Assembly (NCBI GenBank): GCA_023436115.1
Contig: JAEZKQ010000004.1
Location: 62,001 to 126,000 of the forward strand
Origin: Bacillota bacterium
Lineage (GTDB): Bacteria; Bacillota; Clostridia; Christensenellales; SZUA-584
Direction of reading: 5' to 3'
Length of the DNA: 64,000 nucleotides
A program made the translations under genes and the position numbers. Below are positions 26,503-36,394 of the stretch, in pieces. The stretch's first letter is position 1; every line of letters starts with the position of its first letter. The notes beneath the pieces were generated by a model. It did no database searches and was not told the origin of the DNA. It saw only the letters and a program-made list of their open reading frames with translations.

Positions 26503-27714
26503 ATGAACATTGCACAACAAATTACAGACCATATTTATTGGGTGGGGGGAAGCGACAGGCGTATTGCGCTGTTTGAAAATATGTTTCCGCTGCCGAACGG
26601 TGTGGCCTACAACTCATATATCATTATGGATGAAAAAGTGGCCATCATTGATTCTGTAGACAGCGCTATCACACAGCAATTCTTTGAAAACATACTGCAT
26701 GTGCTGGATGGCCGGACTGTGGATTATCTCGTGGTGAACCACATGGAGCCGGATCATTGCGCCAGCATCGACGAGCTTTGCCGTCGTTTTCCCGATATGA
26801 AGATCGTAGGCAACAAGAAGACGTTTCAGATGATACGCCAGTTCTATAATTTTGAAATCGACCTGCGGATGCACGAGGTAAAGGAAGGCGATGCACTGAG
26901 CCTCGGCGCGCATATGCTCCGCTTTTACTTTACGCCCATGGTGCATTGGCCCGAAGTGATGATGACATATGACGAAACCAGCAAGGTGCTTTTTGCGGCT
27001 GACGCTTTTGGTGCTTTTGGGGCGCTGTCGGGTAATCTTTTCAACGACGAGCTGGATTTTGAAGGCTTATTCTTAGATGAAGCGCGCCGCTACTATACAA
27101 ATATCGTAGGACGTTACGGCGCACAGGTGCAGCTCGCGCTCAAAAAGGCGGCAGGTCTGGATATAGGGATGATTTGCCCGCTTCATGGGCCGGTCTGGCG
27201 CAAAAACATCGGCTATTTTATCGAGAAATATGACCGCTGGAGCCGCTACGAGCCTGAAAAGAGCGGCGTGGTGATCGCTTATGCGTCGATGTATGGCAAC
27301 ACCGAGAACGCGGCAACCGTCATCGCAAACCGTCTCTCGCAGCGGGGTGTGCAGGACATGCGCATGTACGATGTATCTAAAACGCATCCTTCGTATATTA
27401 TTTCTGACGCGTTTAAATACAGCCATCTCGTATTCGCGTCGCCCACATACAACAATGGCCTGTACTTTGGAATGGAATCACTGCTAAGAGAAATGGCGGT
27501 GCTCAATCTGCGAGGCAGGAAAGTGGCGCTGGTGGGCAACGGTACGTGGGCGCCGGTGGCACACACCGTGATGCAAAAGCTTGTGGGAGAAATGAAAAAC
27601 ATGGAGCTGCTGGCGGAGCCGCTTGTGATTCATTCTGCCCTTAAAGAGTCGCAGCAGCAGGAGATCATGGCACTGGCCGACGCAGTGGCCGACAGTGTAC
27701 TGAGCCGCGGCTGA
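26503..27714 (+). CDS. fprA: Flavodiiron protein (FprA family)
   Basis: The 403-residue protein has a beta-lactamase-like diiron domain with HMEPDH (His80, Glu82, Asp84, His85), His148, Asp167 and His228 in CPLHGP, then a flavodoxin domain from about residue 255 (YASMYGNTE binds FMN phosphate). It reduces O2 or NO to water or N2O and protects anaerobes. The gene stands alone after thiI; AGGAAGGGG precedes the start. Confidence 0.93.
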   Translation: MNIAQQITDHIYWVGGSDRRIALFENMFPLPNGVAYNSYIIMDEKVAIIDSVDSAITQQFFENILHVLDGRTVDYLVVNHMEPDHCASIDELCRRFPDMKIVGNKKTFQMIRQFYNFEIDLRMHEVKEGDALSLGAHMLRFYFTPMVHWPEVMMTYDETSKVLFAADAFGAFGALSGNLFNDELDFEGLFLDEARRYYTNIVGRYGAQVQLALKKAAGLDIGMICPLHGPVWRKNIGYFIEKYDRWSRYEPEKSGVVIAYASMYGNTENAATVIANRLSQRGVQDMRMYDVSKTHPSYIISDAFKYSHLVFASPTYNNGLYFGMESLLREMAVLNLRGRKVALVGNGTWAPVAHTVMQKLVGEMKNMELLAEPLVIHSALKESQQQEIMALADAVADSVLSRG

Positions 27715-27819
27715 TCCTTGGCTTTCAGAAAGAGGCATTAAAATCGTCATAAACCGCGTCTTTGACAAAAAAACAATTTTGAGGTACGCTGTTCTTTAGT
27801 AAAGTTTGGAGGAAACGGG

Positions 27820-28230
27820 ATGAACAAGCCGAAGCAAATCCGCATAACATGCCGAATCATGGCTGCCGTCGTTGTTCTTGCCGTTGTCCTTTTTATAGTT
27901 GCTTCTTTATTTTATGCAGAACTGGCTGTGACATCGGACAAAAACTCTTTTAGCCTTTCATCGCAGCAGGCCATTCTTCCGCTGCTTACATGGGAGGCGA
28001 CGAGTCCGCTGTGCGTCACGCAGAATATGGCGGAAATGCGCGGCACGGCTCAAGCTATACGCTCCTTTAAGCAATGGCTTGACGGCGTGCTGCTTTTACT
28101 TGTCTCAGTCTTTATTTTTTCAGTGATCAGAACCCGCGGCCTGTCTTATCATTTCCGGCAGGCCGTGGCCTGCACGTCTCTCATATCCATATCCATCGGG
28201 GGACATGCGCCTCCATCTCCGGCATTCTAA
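27820..28230 (+). CDS. Unknown small membrane protein
   Basis: The 136-residue protein has two membrane segments (about 13-33 and 88-103) separated by an outside loop that includes CVTQNMAEM. GGAGG precedes the ATG. No family is recognised; the gene is in the direction of secDF but 226 nt apart. Confidence 0.5.
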   Translation: MNKPKQIRITCRIMAAVVVLAVVLFIVASLFYAELAVTSDKNSFSLSSQQAILPLLTWEATSPLCVTQNMAEMRGTAQAIRSFKQWLDGVLLLLVSVFIFSVIRTRGLSYHFRQAVACTSLISISIGGHAPPSPAF

Positions 28231-28456
28231 AACGCAGGTCAAAACGCACACGACATTATGATTATGCTATCTGTTTGATGCTTTTTTTAAGTCGCTTTTT
28301 GTTGTGTATTTTGCTTTCCTGCATATCGGGCAGCACTTAGCGCAATACGCAGTTTTTTGATGTGCAGCCTGATAGGTTTATGTAAAAATCGATTATGACT
28401 GCGGTTTCAAATCGCATTTTGTATGCATACGGCCGCGGTGCTGGAAAGGACAAACG

Positions 28457-29737
28457 ATGAAAAAAAGAAAAATTGTATTTCCTGTGGTATTGCTTATTGC
28501 GCTGATTATGGCGTTCTGTGCCGTCTCCGGAATCACGATTCCAATCGGCATCTATATCTTTCATTTTCCGGGTGCACAGGATATTCGGCTGGGTATTGAT
28601 ATTCGCGGCGGTGTCGACGCGGTATATGAGCCGATTGAGCTTGACCGCAAACCAACCGTTGAAGAACTGGAAGCGGCGCGCAGCATTATTGAAACGCGCC
28701 TTGATAATAACAACATACTTGACCGTGATGTCACGATTGACGAAACGAATGGCTATGTGCTGGTGCGTTTCCCCTGGAAGGCGGATGAAACGGATTTCGA
28801 TCCCGAAAGTGCCTTGGCAGAGCTTGGGGAGACAGCAATGCTCACATTCCGCGATGCAGAAGGCACTGTGCTGCTGGAAGGCCGCCATGTGGAAAACAGC
28901 AGGGTACAGCAGGACCCCAATACAGGCGAAATTATGGTTGGGCTAAAGTTTAACAATGAGGGCGCACAGCTTTTCAGCGATGCCACGAAGCGCCTTGTCG
29001 GCAAAGTCATCAACATTTATATGGATGAGACGCTGATACAGTCTGCGACTGTTCAGGAGCATATCGCAGGCGGTGAGGCGGTTATTAACAATATGAAAAC
29101 CGCTGAAGAGGCCAAAGAGCTCTCGGACAAGATCAATTCGGGTGCGCTGCCTTTTTCGATGATTACAAAAAACCATTCGATTATCAGCCCCACACTGGGC
29201 ACAGACGCACTTAATGTTATGCTCTTGGCAGGTCTCATCGCTTTTTGTGTGATTGTTGTGCTGCTGATCGTTTACTACCGCTTGTGCGGCTTAGTGGCCA
29301 GCATTGCGCTGGTTATACAGATCAGCGGTCAGGTGCTTGTTTTGGCGCTGGCGGAGATCACACTGACAATTACCGGTATCGCGGGGATAATACTCTCTAT
29401 TGGTATGGGTGTGGATGCTAACGTCATTATTTCGGAACGTATCAGCGATGAGATTCGAATGGGCAAGACTTTGCGCGCAGCCATCAATGCGGGCTTTAAG
29501 AATGCTTTTTCATCCGTCTTCGATGGCAATATCACAGTGCTTATCGTTGCGGTGATACTGATGAGCCTGGGATCCGGCGCGCTGCTGTCGTTCGCTTATT
29601 CACTGTTTATCGGGATCATATTCAATTTCATAGCGGGCGTTACGGCTTCTCGCCTGATGATACGTTCGCTAAGCGATTATAAAGTATTAAGCAAGCCCGC
29701 ACTGTATACCTGTCTGTCGAAAGGAGTGTCGCTATGA
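28457..29737 (+). CDS. secD: Protein translocase subunit SecD
   Basis: The 426-residue protein has an N-terminal membrane helix, IRLGIDIRGGVDAVYEP (family motif D1), a large outer domain and five C-terminal membrane helices with GMGVDANVIISERI, the conserved ion-path motif of SecD. With SecF it uses the proton or sodium gradient to help pull proteins out of the SecYEG channel. Its stop overlaps the secF start. Confidence 0.95.
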   Translation: MKKRKIVFPVVLLIALIMAFCAVSGITIPIGIYIFHFPGAQDIRLGIDIRGGVDAVYEPIELDRKPTVEELEAARSIIETRLDNNNILDRDVTIDETNGYVLVRFPWKADETDFDPESALAELGETAMLTFRDAEGTVLLEGRHVENSRVQQDPNTGEIMVGLKFNNEGAQLFSDATKRLVGKVINIYMDETLIQSATVQEHIAGGEAVINNMKTAEEAKELSDKINSGALPFSMITKNHSIISPTLGTDALNVMLLAGLIAFCVIVVLLIVYYRLCGLVASIALVIQISGQVLVLALAEITLTITGIAGIILSIGMGVDANVIISERISDEIRMGKTLRAAINAGFKNAFSSVFDGNITVLIVAVILMSLGSGALLSFAYSLFIGIIFNFIAGVTASRLMIRSLSDYKVLSKPALYTCLSKGVSL

Positions 29738-30654
29738 AAAAGGAAAGAAAGGTTTTTAAGTTTTATGAAAAGCGCCGGATATTTTTTATCATATCGGCGG
29801 CGATCATGCTGATCGGCATCGCGGCTATTTTCATTAACGGTGTTCATCTTGATATACAGTTTAAAGGCGGTGCGCTGCTCAAGTATTCTTATACGGGTGA
29901 TGTGGACACGCAGCAGGCTGCTGATATGGCTACGGAACTGCTGGGGAGACCTGTCGCGGCGCAGAATACGTCCGACCTAGTTTCGGGGGACAAGCGCCTC
30001 GTGCTCAATATAGCGGGAGACTACGGGCTGGAGGCAAGTCAGCAATCAGTGCTTGATGAAGCGCTGAAGTCCGCTTATCCCGATAATGCCTTAAAACTGT
30101 CTGAATCCTCTATGGTAGAACCGTTCTTCGGGCAGAGATTCTTAACAAACGGCATTATTGCGCTGCTGCTGGCTTCGGTGCTGGTGGTGATCTATGTATG
30201 GATACGCTTCCGCAGGATAGGGGGACTGTCCGCCGGAATGATGGCGCTAGCGGCACTTTTCCACGATCTGCTTGTCGTGTTCTTCACGTGTGTGATCTTC
30301 CGCATTCCTATAGGCGATTCTTTTGTGGCTGTTGCGCTGACCATCATTGGCTACTCAATCAATGATACCATCGTTATTTATGACCGTATTCGGGAGAACA
30401 GCAGGCTGCACTCGAAAATGCCTATTGAAACGATCACAAATCTGTCTATATCTCAGTCGCTCACGCGATCCATCAACACCAACGTCGCGGTACTGATCAG
30501 CGTCAGTCTTGTGTACATACTCGCGTTTGCGCATAATCTGGACGCTGTTCAGAGCTTTGCGCTGCCGATGGCTGTGGGTGCAATCAGCGGCTGTTATTCG
30601 ACCATCTGCATTGCGGGTCCGCTTTGGGTTTCGTGGAAAAAGCGTCATGCCTGA
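29734..30654 (+). CDS. secF: Protein translocase subunit SecF
   Basis: The 306-residue protein has an N-terminal helix followed by DIQFKGGALLKYSY, and the C-terminal helices contain ALFHDLLVVFFTCVIF and IGYSINDTIVIYDRIREN, both SecF signatures. It overlaps secD by 4 nt (ATGA), so the two are made in equal amounts. Confidence 0.95.
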   Translation: MKKERKVFKFYEKRRIFFIISAAIMLIGIAAIFINGVHLDIQFKGGALLKYSYTGDVDTQQAADMATELLGRPVAAQNTSDLVSGDKRLVLNIAGDYGLEASQQSVLDEALKSAYPDNALKLSESSMVEPFFGQRFLTNGIIALLLASVLVVIYVWIRFRRIGGLSAGMMALAALFHDLLVVFFTCVIFRIPIGDSFVAVALTIIGYSINDTIVIYDRIRENSRLHSKMPIETITNLSISQSLTRSINTNVAVLISVSLVYILAFAHNLDAVQSFALPMAVGAISGCYSTICIAGPLWVSWKKRHA

Positions 30655-30701
30655 AATGTACTATCAACCATGGCACGTTAACATTTAAATATTAAGCATG
30701 T

Positions 30702-30739
30702 GAAGGGACGCAGTTCAAAATGGCGTCCCTTCTTCTTTT
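30702..30739 (+). terminator. Terminator of secDF
   Basis: GAAGGGACGC (30702-30711) pairs perfectly with GCGTCCCTTC (30723-30732), followed by TTCTTTT. Confidence 0.85.
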
Positions 30740-31006
30740 CACCTTGCCAGCAATCTAGTTAAGAGGGGGGCATCCAGTGCGCCCAAACCGTAAAGAGCCG
30801 GACGAAGTCGTGCCTGTCTACAGCATTGCATTTTCGAAACAAGTTTTATATATGTTTTTAAAGTCGATTCAGATATAAAGAGTTGATTCGCGATCACTTT
30901 ATTGGGAAGCCCCCAGCAGTATTAAAGCCACGTGGCACTCGCGGTCTGAAAACCCGTTTTCTCTGAATATGGGAATGGCTGTTTTGGCTGAAAAAACATT
31001 CCTGTT
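30739..31006 (-). pseudogene. Remnant of a LuxR-type helix-turn-helix regulator
   Basis: On the minus strand one frame reads ENGFSDRECHVALILLGASQ and then stops (TAA at 30901-30899). The next frame goes on with KVIANQLFISESTLKTYIKL and ends at TGA 30741. Joined, they give the LuxR pattern (FS-RE-EV-LL-G-S-KEIA-LFIS-TVK-H). Nothing intact is left upstream. It is a broken C-terminal DNA-binding domain. Confidence 0.6.
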
Positions 31007-31261
31007 CGGTCATGTTGCCCTTAGTCTTCAATAATGACAGCGTCAGATGAAACAACAAATAGGCAATGCTTGCGTATACAGCAGGTATAAGCTATTGCAT
31101 GATCGTTTCGGCACTGATGAGACCTTCCGACATTGTTGAAAGGAGGGAGAACAGCGATGTGAGCCAACGCGATATAAAACCGGCAAGCTGGCGGGAAACC
31201 GAGGGTTTTCAGGTAAAATGAAGAGCCGCTGGGGTAACCCCCAACGGCTCATTTGTTATGC
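31007..31261. other. Intergenic remainder before the hydrogenase operon end
   Basis: I see no gene in this stretch. It contains CCTTCC...GGAGGG (about 31123-31148), which can pair, and the strong hairpin at 31224-31252. Confidence 0.35.
31224..31252 (-). terminator. Hairpin after hydA, probable terminator
   Basis: GAGCCG-TGGGG and CCCC-CGGCTC form a long stem around TAA about 10 nt after the hydA stop. On the minus strand it is followed by TTCATTTT, a weak T run. Confidence 0.55.
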
Positions 31262-33001
31262 TTACTGATACTTGGGTCTCATGTGGTAATGCGTGTGTAA
31301 CAGCTCGTGAGACTTGTGGCTGTTAGGTTCGCCTAAGAACTCCTTATACAGCTGCTGAACTTCCTCGTTCTGGTGCGACTTTCTCTTGGGCTTGCCGGCA
31401 TCCTCGGCGTAGGTCGCTTTGGCTCTCAGAACATAAGGATTAATCTCCAGCTTATCCTGCGCTGAAACGATGGGCTGTCCGCCGCCCGTTACGCAGCCGC
31501 CGGGGCATCCCATGACCTCGATAAAATGATAGGTCTTCTCGCCGTTGCGTATCGCTTCAAGAAGCTTCTTAGCATTGCCCGTACCGCTGGCAACGGCCAC
31601 GTTAATATCAAGATCGCCCACTTTGATCGTGGCTTCCTTGACACCGTCGATACCGCGCACGCACTCGAAGTCGATGTCCTGCAGGTCCTGACCGGTAAGG
31701 ATATCGGCCACTGTTCTTAGTGCCGCTTCCATAACGCCGCCTGTCGCGCCGAAGATAACGGCTGCACCCGTGGATTCGCCCAGCACACGGTCGAAATCGC
31801 TGTCGGGCAGCTTGGCAAAATCGATGTTGGCCTGCTTGATCATACGGCCCAGCTCGCGTGTGGTGAGCACAGCATCCACGTCTCTTAGACCATTGACAGC
31901 CATCTCATCACGTTCTTTCTCGAACTTCTTCGCTGTGCAGGGCATGATAGATACCACATAGATATCCTTGGGATCGATGCCCGCTTTTTGTGCGTAGTAA
32001 GACTTGATCACCGCGCCGCCCATTTGGTGGGGCGATTTGCAGGTGGACAGATTTTCAAGGAAATCCGGGAAGTAATGCTCGCAGTATTTGATCCAGCCGG
32101 GGCTGCAAGACGTGATCATGGGCAGCTTGCCGCCGTTTTTGATACGACCGATCAGCTCTGTGCCTTCTTCCATGATGGTTAAGTCCGCGCTGAAATCGAC
32201 GTCGAATATTTTGTCGAAGCCGATGCGGCGCAGCGCTGTCGCCATTTTACCCGTGACGCTCTGGCCAACGGGAATACCAAACTCTTCGCCGAGTCCGAAA
32301 CGTACAGCGGGAGCCGTCTGCACGACCACGTGCTTTTTAGGATCATGAAGCGCATCCCAAACGTTTTGTATTTCGCTTCTTTCTGTAAGAGCGCCTACCG
32401 GACAAGCCGTGATGCACTGTCCGCAGTTCACACAGGGCACATCCTTTAAGGATTTGCCGAAAACCGGCTCGACAACGGTTTTAAAGCCGCGCTGCGTAGC
32501 ACCCACAGCACCGATTTTCTGTATATTGCCGCAAACCGCGATGCAGCGGCGGCACAATATGCACTTGTTGGGGTCTCTGACGACCGAAGCTGAACCCGTA
32601 TCCAGCGGATGGTCGAAGTTCTGACCTTCGTAAGGCACGTCTTCCACATTGAGCTCTTCGCAAAGCTGCTGAAGCTCGCAGGTGCGGTTTCTCACGCAGG
32701 AGAGACAACGCTTATCGTGGTTGGAGAGAATCAGCTCTAAGTTCACGCGGCGCGCTTCCTGCACAGCCTTAGAATTTGTCGATATCACCATGCCGTTGGC
32801 AGCGGGCAGTACGCAAGCCGCCTGCAGGCCGCGGCCTCCCTCGATCATTTCGACAAGGCACATACGGCATGCGCCTATGGCGTTGATGCCCTTTAAGTAG
32901 CACAATGTGGGTATTTTGATGTTGGCAGCCCTGGCAGCTTCGAGAACCGAAGTGTTATCAGGAACTTCCACTTTAACTCCATCTATTGTTAAAGATATCA
33001 T
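31262..33001 (-). CDS. hydA: Electron-bifurcating [FeFe] hydrogenase catalytic subunit HydA
   Basis: The 579-residue protein has, in order: a [2Fe-2S] domain (Cys34, 45, 48, 63), a His-Cys3 cluster site (His95, Cys99, 102, 108), two [4Fe-4S] ferredoxin clusters (Cys147/150/153/157 and Cys190/193/196/200), and the H-cluster domain with TSCSPGW (Cys299), MPCTAKKFE (Cys355) and MGCPGGCVTGGGQP (Cys499, Cys503). All residues needed for the H-cluster are present. With HydB and HydC it couples H2 to NAD and ferredoxin. The C terminus (after 540) adds a basic and histidine-rich tail. It is the last gene of its operon. Confidence 0.95.
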   Translation of the reverse strand: MISLTIDGVKVEVPDNTSVLEAARAANIKIPTLCYLKGINAIGACRMCLVEMIEGGRGLQAACVLPAANGMVISTNSKAVQEARRVNLELILSNHDKRCLSCVRNRTCELQQLCEELNVEDVPYEGQNFDHPLDTGSASVVRDPNKCILCRRCIAVCGNIQKIGAVGATQRGFKTVVEPVFGKSLKDVPCVNCGQCITACPVGALTERSEIQNVWDALHDPKKHVVVQTAPAVRFGLGEEFGIPVGQSVTGKMATALRRIGFDKIFDVDFSADLTIMEEGTELIGRIKNGGKLPMITSCSPGWIKYCEHYFPDFLENLSTCKSPHQMGGAVIKSYYAQKAGIDPKDIYVVSIMPCTAKKFEKERDEMAVNGLRDVDAVLTTRELGRMIKQANIDFAKLPDSDFDRVLGESTGAAVIFGATGGVMEAALRTVADILTGQDLQDIDFECVRGIDGVKEATIKVGDLDINVAVASGTGNAKKLLEAIRNGEKTYHFIEVMGCPGGCVTGGGQPIVSAQDKLEINPYVLRAKATYAEDAGKPKRKSHQNEEVQQLYKEFLGEPNSHKSHELLHTHYHMRPKYQ

Positions 33002-33020
33002 AACCTGTTAAGCTCCTTTC

Positions 33021-34811
33021 CTATTTTTTCTCGATTGCGCCGAATTTGCATTTGGCAATGCAGGCGCCGCACTTGATACACTTGCTCTGATCCACTTCAA
33101 ACGGCTCTTTGACCTTGCCGGAGATCGCACCAACGGGGCAGACCTTCGTGCAGGCGCTGCAGCCGATGCACTTGCTCTTATCAATGATGTAGTTCAAAAG
33201 CGCTTTGCAGTGGCCGGCAGGGCACTTTTTATCACGGATGTGCGCTTCATACTCATCACGGAAATACTTGATGGTGGAAAGCACAGGGTTCGGTGCCGTT
33301 TTGCCAAGTCCGCACAGTGCCGCATTGCCGATGCTGTGGCCCAGCTGCTCGAGCTTTTCGATATCGCCTTCTTCGCCGCGGCCTGATACGATACGCTCTA
33401 AGATCTCGAGCATGCGCTTGGTGCCGATACGGCAGGGGGGGCATTTACCGCAGGATTCATCGACAGTGAAGTCGAGGAAGTAACGCGCCACGTCCACCAT
33501 ACAGTTGTCTTCGTCCATGACGATAAGACCGCCGCTGCCCATCATCGAACCGATAGCTGTCAGCGAATCGTAGTCGATGGGGGTATCCAGATGGCTCGTG
33601 GGAATACATCCGCCAGAGGGGCCGCCCGTTTGAGCCGCTTTAAACGCTTTGCCGTTCGGGATGCCGCCGCCGATTTCATAAATGATCTCGCGCAGCGTTG
33701 TGCCCATGGGTATTTCCACAAGGCCTGTGTTGTTGATCTTGCCGCCCAGCGCGAAAACCTTGGTGCCCTTGCTCTTTTCAGTACCCATGGAAGCAAACCA
33801 TTCGGGTCCATTGAGTATGATCTGCGGTATGTTGGCGAAAGTTTCAACGTTGTTGATAATAGTCGGTTTGCCGAACAGACCCTTATGTGCCGGGAACGGC
33901 GGTTTGGGCGTCGGTTCGCCGCGGTGTCCTTCAATAGATGAAATCAACGCCATTTCTTCACCGCAGACAAATGCGCCAGCGCCGAGTCGAACGTCAAGAT
34001 CAAAGTTGAAATCGGAATCGAATATGTTCTTGCCGAGCAGTCCCATTTCGCGCGCCTGCTCGATAGCAATGTTCAGACGTTTCACGGCGATGGGGTATTC
34101 GGCACGTACATACACATAACCCATGTTAGCGCCTATCGCGTAACCGGCAATTGCCATCGCTTCGATAACCGCATGCGGGTCACCCTCAAGTACGCTTCTA
34201 TCCATGAACGCACCCGGATCGCCTTCGTCGGCGTTGCAGATCACGTATTTTTGCGAATTCTTTTCGTTCGCGCAGAACTGCCATTTAAGGCCGGTGGAGA
34301 AGCCGCCGCCGCCGCGTCCGCGAAGACCGCTCTGCTTAACGATATCGATAACCTGCTGAGGCGTGTATTCGGCAAGGCATGTGCCCAGCGCTTTGTATCC
34401 GTCAAACGCGATATATTCTTCGATACGCTCAGGATCGATCACACCGCAGTTGCGCAGCGCAACGCGCTTTTGCTTTTTGTAGAAGCCGATGTTGTCCAGC
34501 GACATTTCGACATCTTTCTGATCGCCGTGATACAGCAGACGCGAAACGATACGGCCCTTTAGAAGATGTTCGCTGACGATTTCGGGCACATCCGAAACCT
34601 TCACATGGGAATAGAAGCTGCCCTCGGGGTATATGATAACGACGGGGCCTGCTTCACACAATCCAAAGCAGCCTGTCCGCACGACCTTGACTTCTTTATC
34701 AAGCCCGGCGCTGCTGATTTCTTCATTGAATTTGTCTATGATTTTGGGCGAATCGGACGACGTACATCCGGTTCCGCCGCAAACAAGCACATGAGAACGG
34801 AAAATATCCAT
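33021..34811 (-). CDS. hydB: Bifurcating hydrogenase NADH/FMN subunit HydB (NuoF-like)
   Basis: The 596-residue protein has an N-terminal thioredoxin-like [2Fe-2S] domain (Cys11, 16, 48, 52), the NuoF core with GRGGGGFSTGLKW (NADH/FMN) and NADEGDPGAFMDRS, the [4Fe-4S] site ESCGKCPPCRIGT, and a C-terminal two-cluster ferredoxin domain (CIGCSACTKVCPVGA and CIKCGACIAKCKFGA). It is the site where electrons from hydrogen are split. It lies 19 nt before hydA and 14 nt after the hndB-like gene. Confidence 0.95.
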   Translation of the reverse strand: MDIFRSHVLVCGGTGCTSSDSPKIIDKFNEEISSAGLDKEVKVVRTGCFGLCEAGPVVIIYPEGSFYSHVKVSDVPEIVSEHLLKGRIVSRLLYHGDQKDVEMSLDNIGFYKKQKRVALRNCGVIDPERIEEYIAFDGYKALGTCLAEYTPQQVIDIVKQSGLRGRGGGGFSTGLKWQFCANEKNSQKYVICNADEGDPGAFMDRSVLEGDPHAVIEAMAIAGYAIGANMGYVYVRAEYPIAVKRLNIAIEQAREMGLLGKNIFDSDFNFDLDVRLGAGAFVCGEEMALISSIEGHRGEPTPKPPFPAHKGLFGKPTIINNVETFANIPQIILNGPEWFASMGTEKSKGTKVFALGGKINNTGLVEIPMGTTLREIIYEIGGGIPNGKAFKAAQTGGPSGGCIPTSHLDTPIDYDSLTAIGSMMGSGGLIVMDEDNCMVDVARYFLDFTVDESCGKCPPCRIGTKRMLEILERIVSGRGEEGDIEKLEQLGHSIGNAALCGLGKTAPNPVLSTIKYFRDEYEAHIRDKKCPAGHCKALLNYIIDKSKCIGCSACTKVCPVGAISGKVKEPFEVDQSKCIKCGACIAKCKFGAIEKK

Positions 34812-34825
34812 TGTTGCGTTCCTCC

Positions 34826-35203
34826 TTATTTGGTATTCTCTTCGTTATAGCCGATCGTGTATTCGGTCACGGGATTGCCGTTCACGATATGCTCGGCCAC
34901 AATGCGGCCCGCCATTTCGGGTTTGACATTCACATATGTGACCTTTTCCTTGCCGGGGCTGAACACCTCAACCATAGGCTCCAAGCGGCAGGCACCGATA
35001 CAGCCTGTCTGTGAAACCGTCACATCGGACAGATTTCTTTTTGCCACTTCTTCCACCAAAGCGGTGAGTACAGGGCGCGCGCCCGCAGCGATACCGCATG
35101 TGGCCATACCGACGACAATACGTGTGCTTTCGCCCATTTTACGGATATCGATCTGAGAAAGCGTTTTATTTCTTATAGCTTCAAGCTCTTGTAAAGACTT
35201 CAT
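34826..35203 (-). CDS. HndB-like thioredoxin-fold [2Fe-2S] protein
   Basis: The 125-residue protein has VVGMATCGIAAGARP (Cys36) and VSQTGCIGACRLEP (Cys68, Cys72), the pattern of the HndB type of [2Fe-2S] subunit found in NAD(P)-linked hydrogenases. It probably carries electrons within the Hyd complex. The start overlaps the stop of the upstream ATPase gene by 4 nt. Confidence 0.85.
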   Translation of the reverse strand: MKSLQELEAIRNKTLSQIDIRKMGESTRIVVGMATCGIAAGARPVLTALVEEVAKRNLSDVTVSQTGCIGACRLEPMVEVFSPGKEKVTYVNVKPEMAGRIVAEHIVNGNPVTEYTIGYNEENTK

Positions 35204-35751
35204 ATTTCATTACCTCCAAAAACCAGTTTGATTCCTTCCTGTAAATATTCGCGGATGAACACCATTACTTGCGGCTCTGTGATACTGACCTGCCCCAAAG
35301 TATCCTTTATCTGCCTGGTGTCAAACTCAAAGGCTTCATCTTTTCTGGCGTTAAACACAAAATCGATGTCGGGGTTTAACAGCGTCAATGCCGCAACCGT
35401 TTCTGCAATGTCTCCCAGCGGGGGACGGTCGATGTGGGAAAAACCCAAATGCGCCGTAAGGCGTGTCCCTTTGCCGATCTGAGATTCAATGTCTAGCCGT
35501 CCTCCCGTATTCTCACAGCTGGCTGTAAAAAGCGGTATGCCTAGCCCCACCTTTCTGGTGGTTCGCGACGTCGTGAACGGACTTTTCACACGCTTTAAGA
35601 TTTCTTCGCTCATACCGCATCCGTTATCTTCAATAACGATGACCAGCTCGTCTTTGGCTTTGTCAACGGTCATGTCGATTCGGATCAGGCTGCTTTTGGC
35701 CCTAATGGAATTCTGGGCGATATCGAGCAGGTGCAAAGAAATATCACGCAT
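35200..35751 (-). CDS. HATPase-domain protein in the hydrogenase operon
   Basis: The 183-residue protein is a stand-alone GHKL ATPase domain: N box LLDIAQNSIRAKSS, VIEDNGCGMSEE and RKVGLGIPLFTASCENTGG. There is no His-phosphorylation domain or membrane segment. Related genes recur in clostridial hyd clusters. It could be an anti-sigma-like or redox-sensing kinase for the operon; this is inferred from position. Confidence 0.8.
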   Translation of the reverse strand: MRDISLHLLDIAQNSIRAKSSLIRIDMTVDKAKDELVIVIEDNGCGMSEEILKRVKSPFTTSRTTRKVGLGIPLFTASCENTGGRLDIESQIGKGTRLTAHLGFSHIDRPPLGDIAETVAALTLLNPDIDFVFNARKDEAFEFDTRQIKDTLGQVSITEPQVMVFIREYLQEGIKLVFGGNEI

Positions 35752-35753
35752 GA

Positions 35754-36230
35754 TTATTTCGTGTATTTAGCGAGTATGTCGGGGACATCCGAAGGAACCA
35801 GCCGGCCATAAACTTGATCGTCGATCATGATGACAGGCGCGAGTCCGCAGCATCCGAGGCAGCGTGTGGGTTCCAGCGTAAAGAGTCTGTCAGGCGTGGT
35901 TTCGCCCGGCTGTACGCCCAGCTCTTCAACCAGCTTTTCCATGATCTTTTCAATGTTCCTCACATAGCAGGCCGTACCCATGCAGACGCTGATGATATGC
36001 TCTCCTTTCGGTTCTAATGCAAACTGTGAGTAAAAAGTGGCGACGCCATATACGTCGCTCATGGGAATGCCCAGTTGCTCAGCAATCAGTTCTTGCACGT
36101 CAATAGTCAGCGCACCAAACAGTGACTGCGCTTTTTGCATGACGGGCATCAGCGGGCCTGGTTTTTTCTTTTGTTCTGCGATAAAACTGATGAACTCTTC
36201 GCGCATCATTTTATCATCCACGTTGGTCAT
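35754..36230 (-). CDS. hydC: Bifurcating hydrogenase subunit HydC (NuoE-like)
   Basis: The 158-residue protein has the NuoE layout: a helical N terminus, GVATFYSQFALEPKG and the thioredoxin-like [2Fe-2S] ligands Cys83, Cys88, Cys124 and Cys128 (CMGTAC, CLGCCGLAPV). It passes electrons to HydB. It is the first gene after the promoter at 36256-36283; AGGAGGGG precedes the start. Confidence 0.93.
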   Translation of the reverse strand: MTNVDDKMMREEFISFIAEQKKKPGPLMPVMQKAQSLFGALTIDVQELIAEQLGIPMSDVYGVATFYSQFALEPKGEHIISVCMGTACYVRNIEKIMEKLVEELGVQPGETTPDRLFTLEPTRCLGCCGLAPVIMIDDQVYGRLVPSDVPDILAKYTK

Positions 36231-36255
36231 GGCTACCCCTCCTGAAACAAGTTTT

Positions 36256-36283
36256 ATTATATAGATTGTTAAAAAAGTATCAA
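36256..36283 (-). promoter_or_regulatory. Promoter of hydC-hydA operon
   Basis: On the minus strand TTGATA (36283-36278) and TATAAT (36261-36256) are 16 nt apart. Transcription would start about 20 nt before hydC. Confidence 0.6.
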
Positions 36284-36394
36284 AACTCCCATTGCATATT
36301 TTATCACATAATCAATATGAATGCACTGATTATTTGTGAAATTTTTAATAAAGTTCGGAGAAAAGAAGGAGAAGGCGGTAGTGACGGCGAATAA

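Noticed and set aside
31114..31143. CTGATGAG followed by TGAAAG, similar to a hammerhead ribozyme core
   Set aside because: The bases between the two parts cannot form stem II and no flanking stems I or III are seen.
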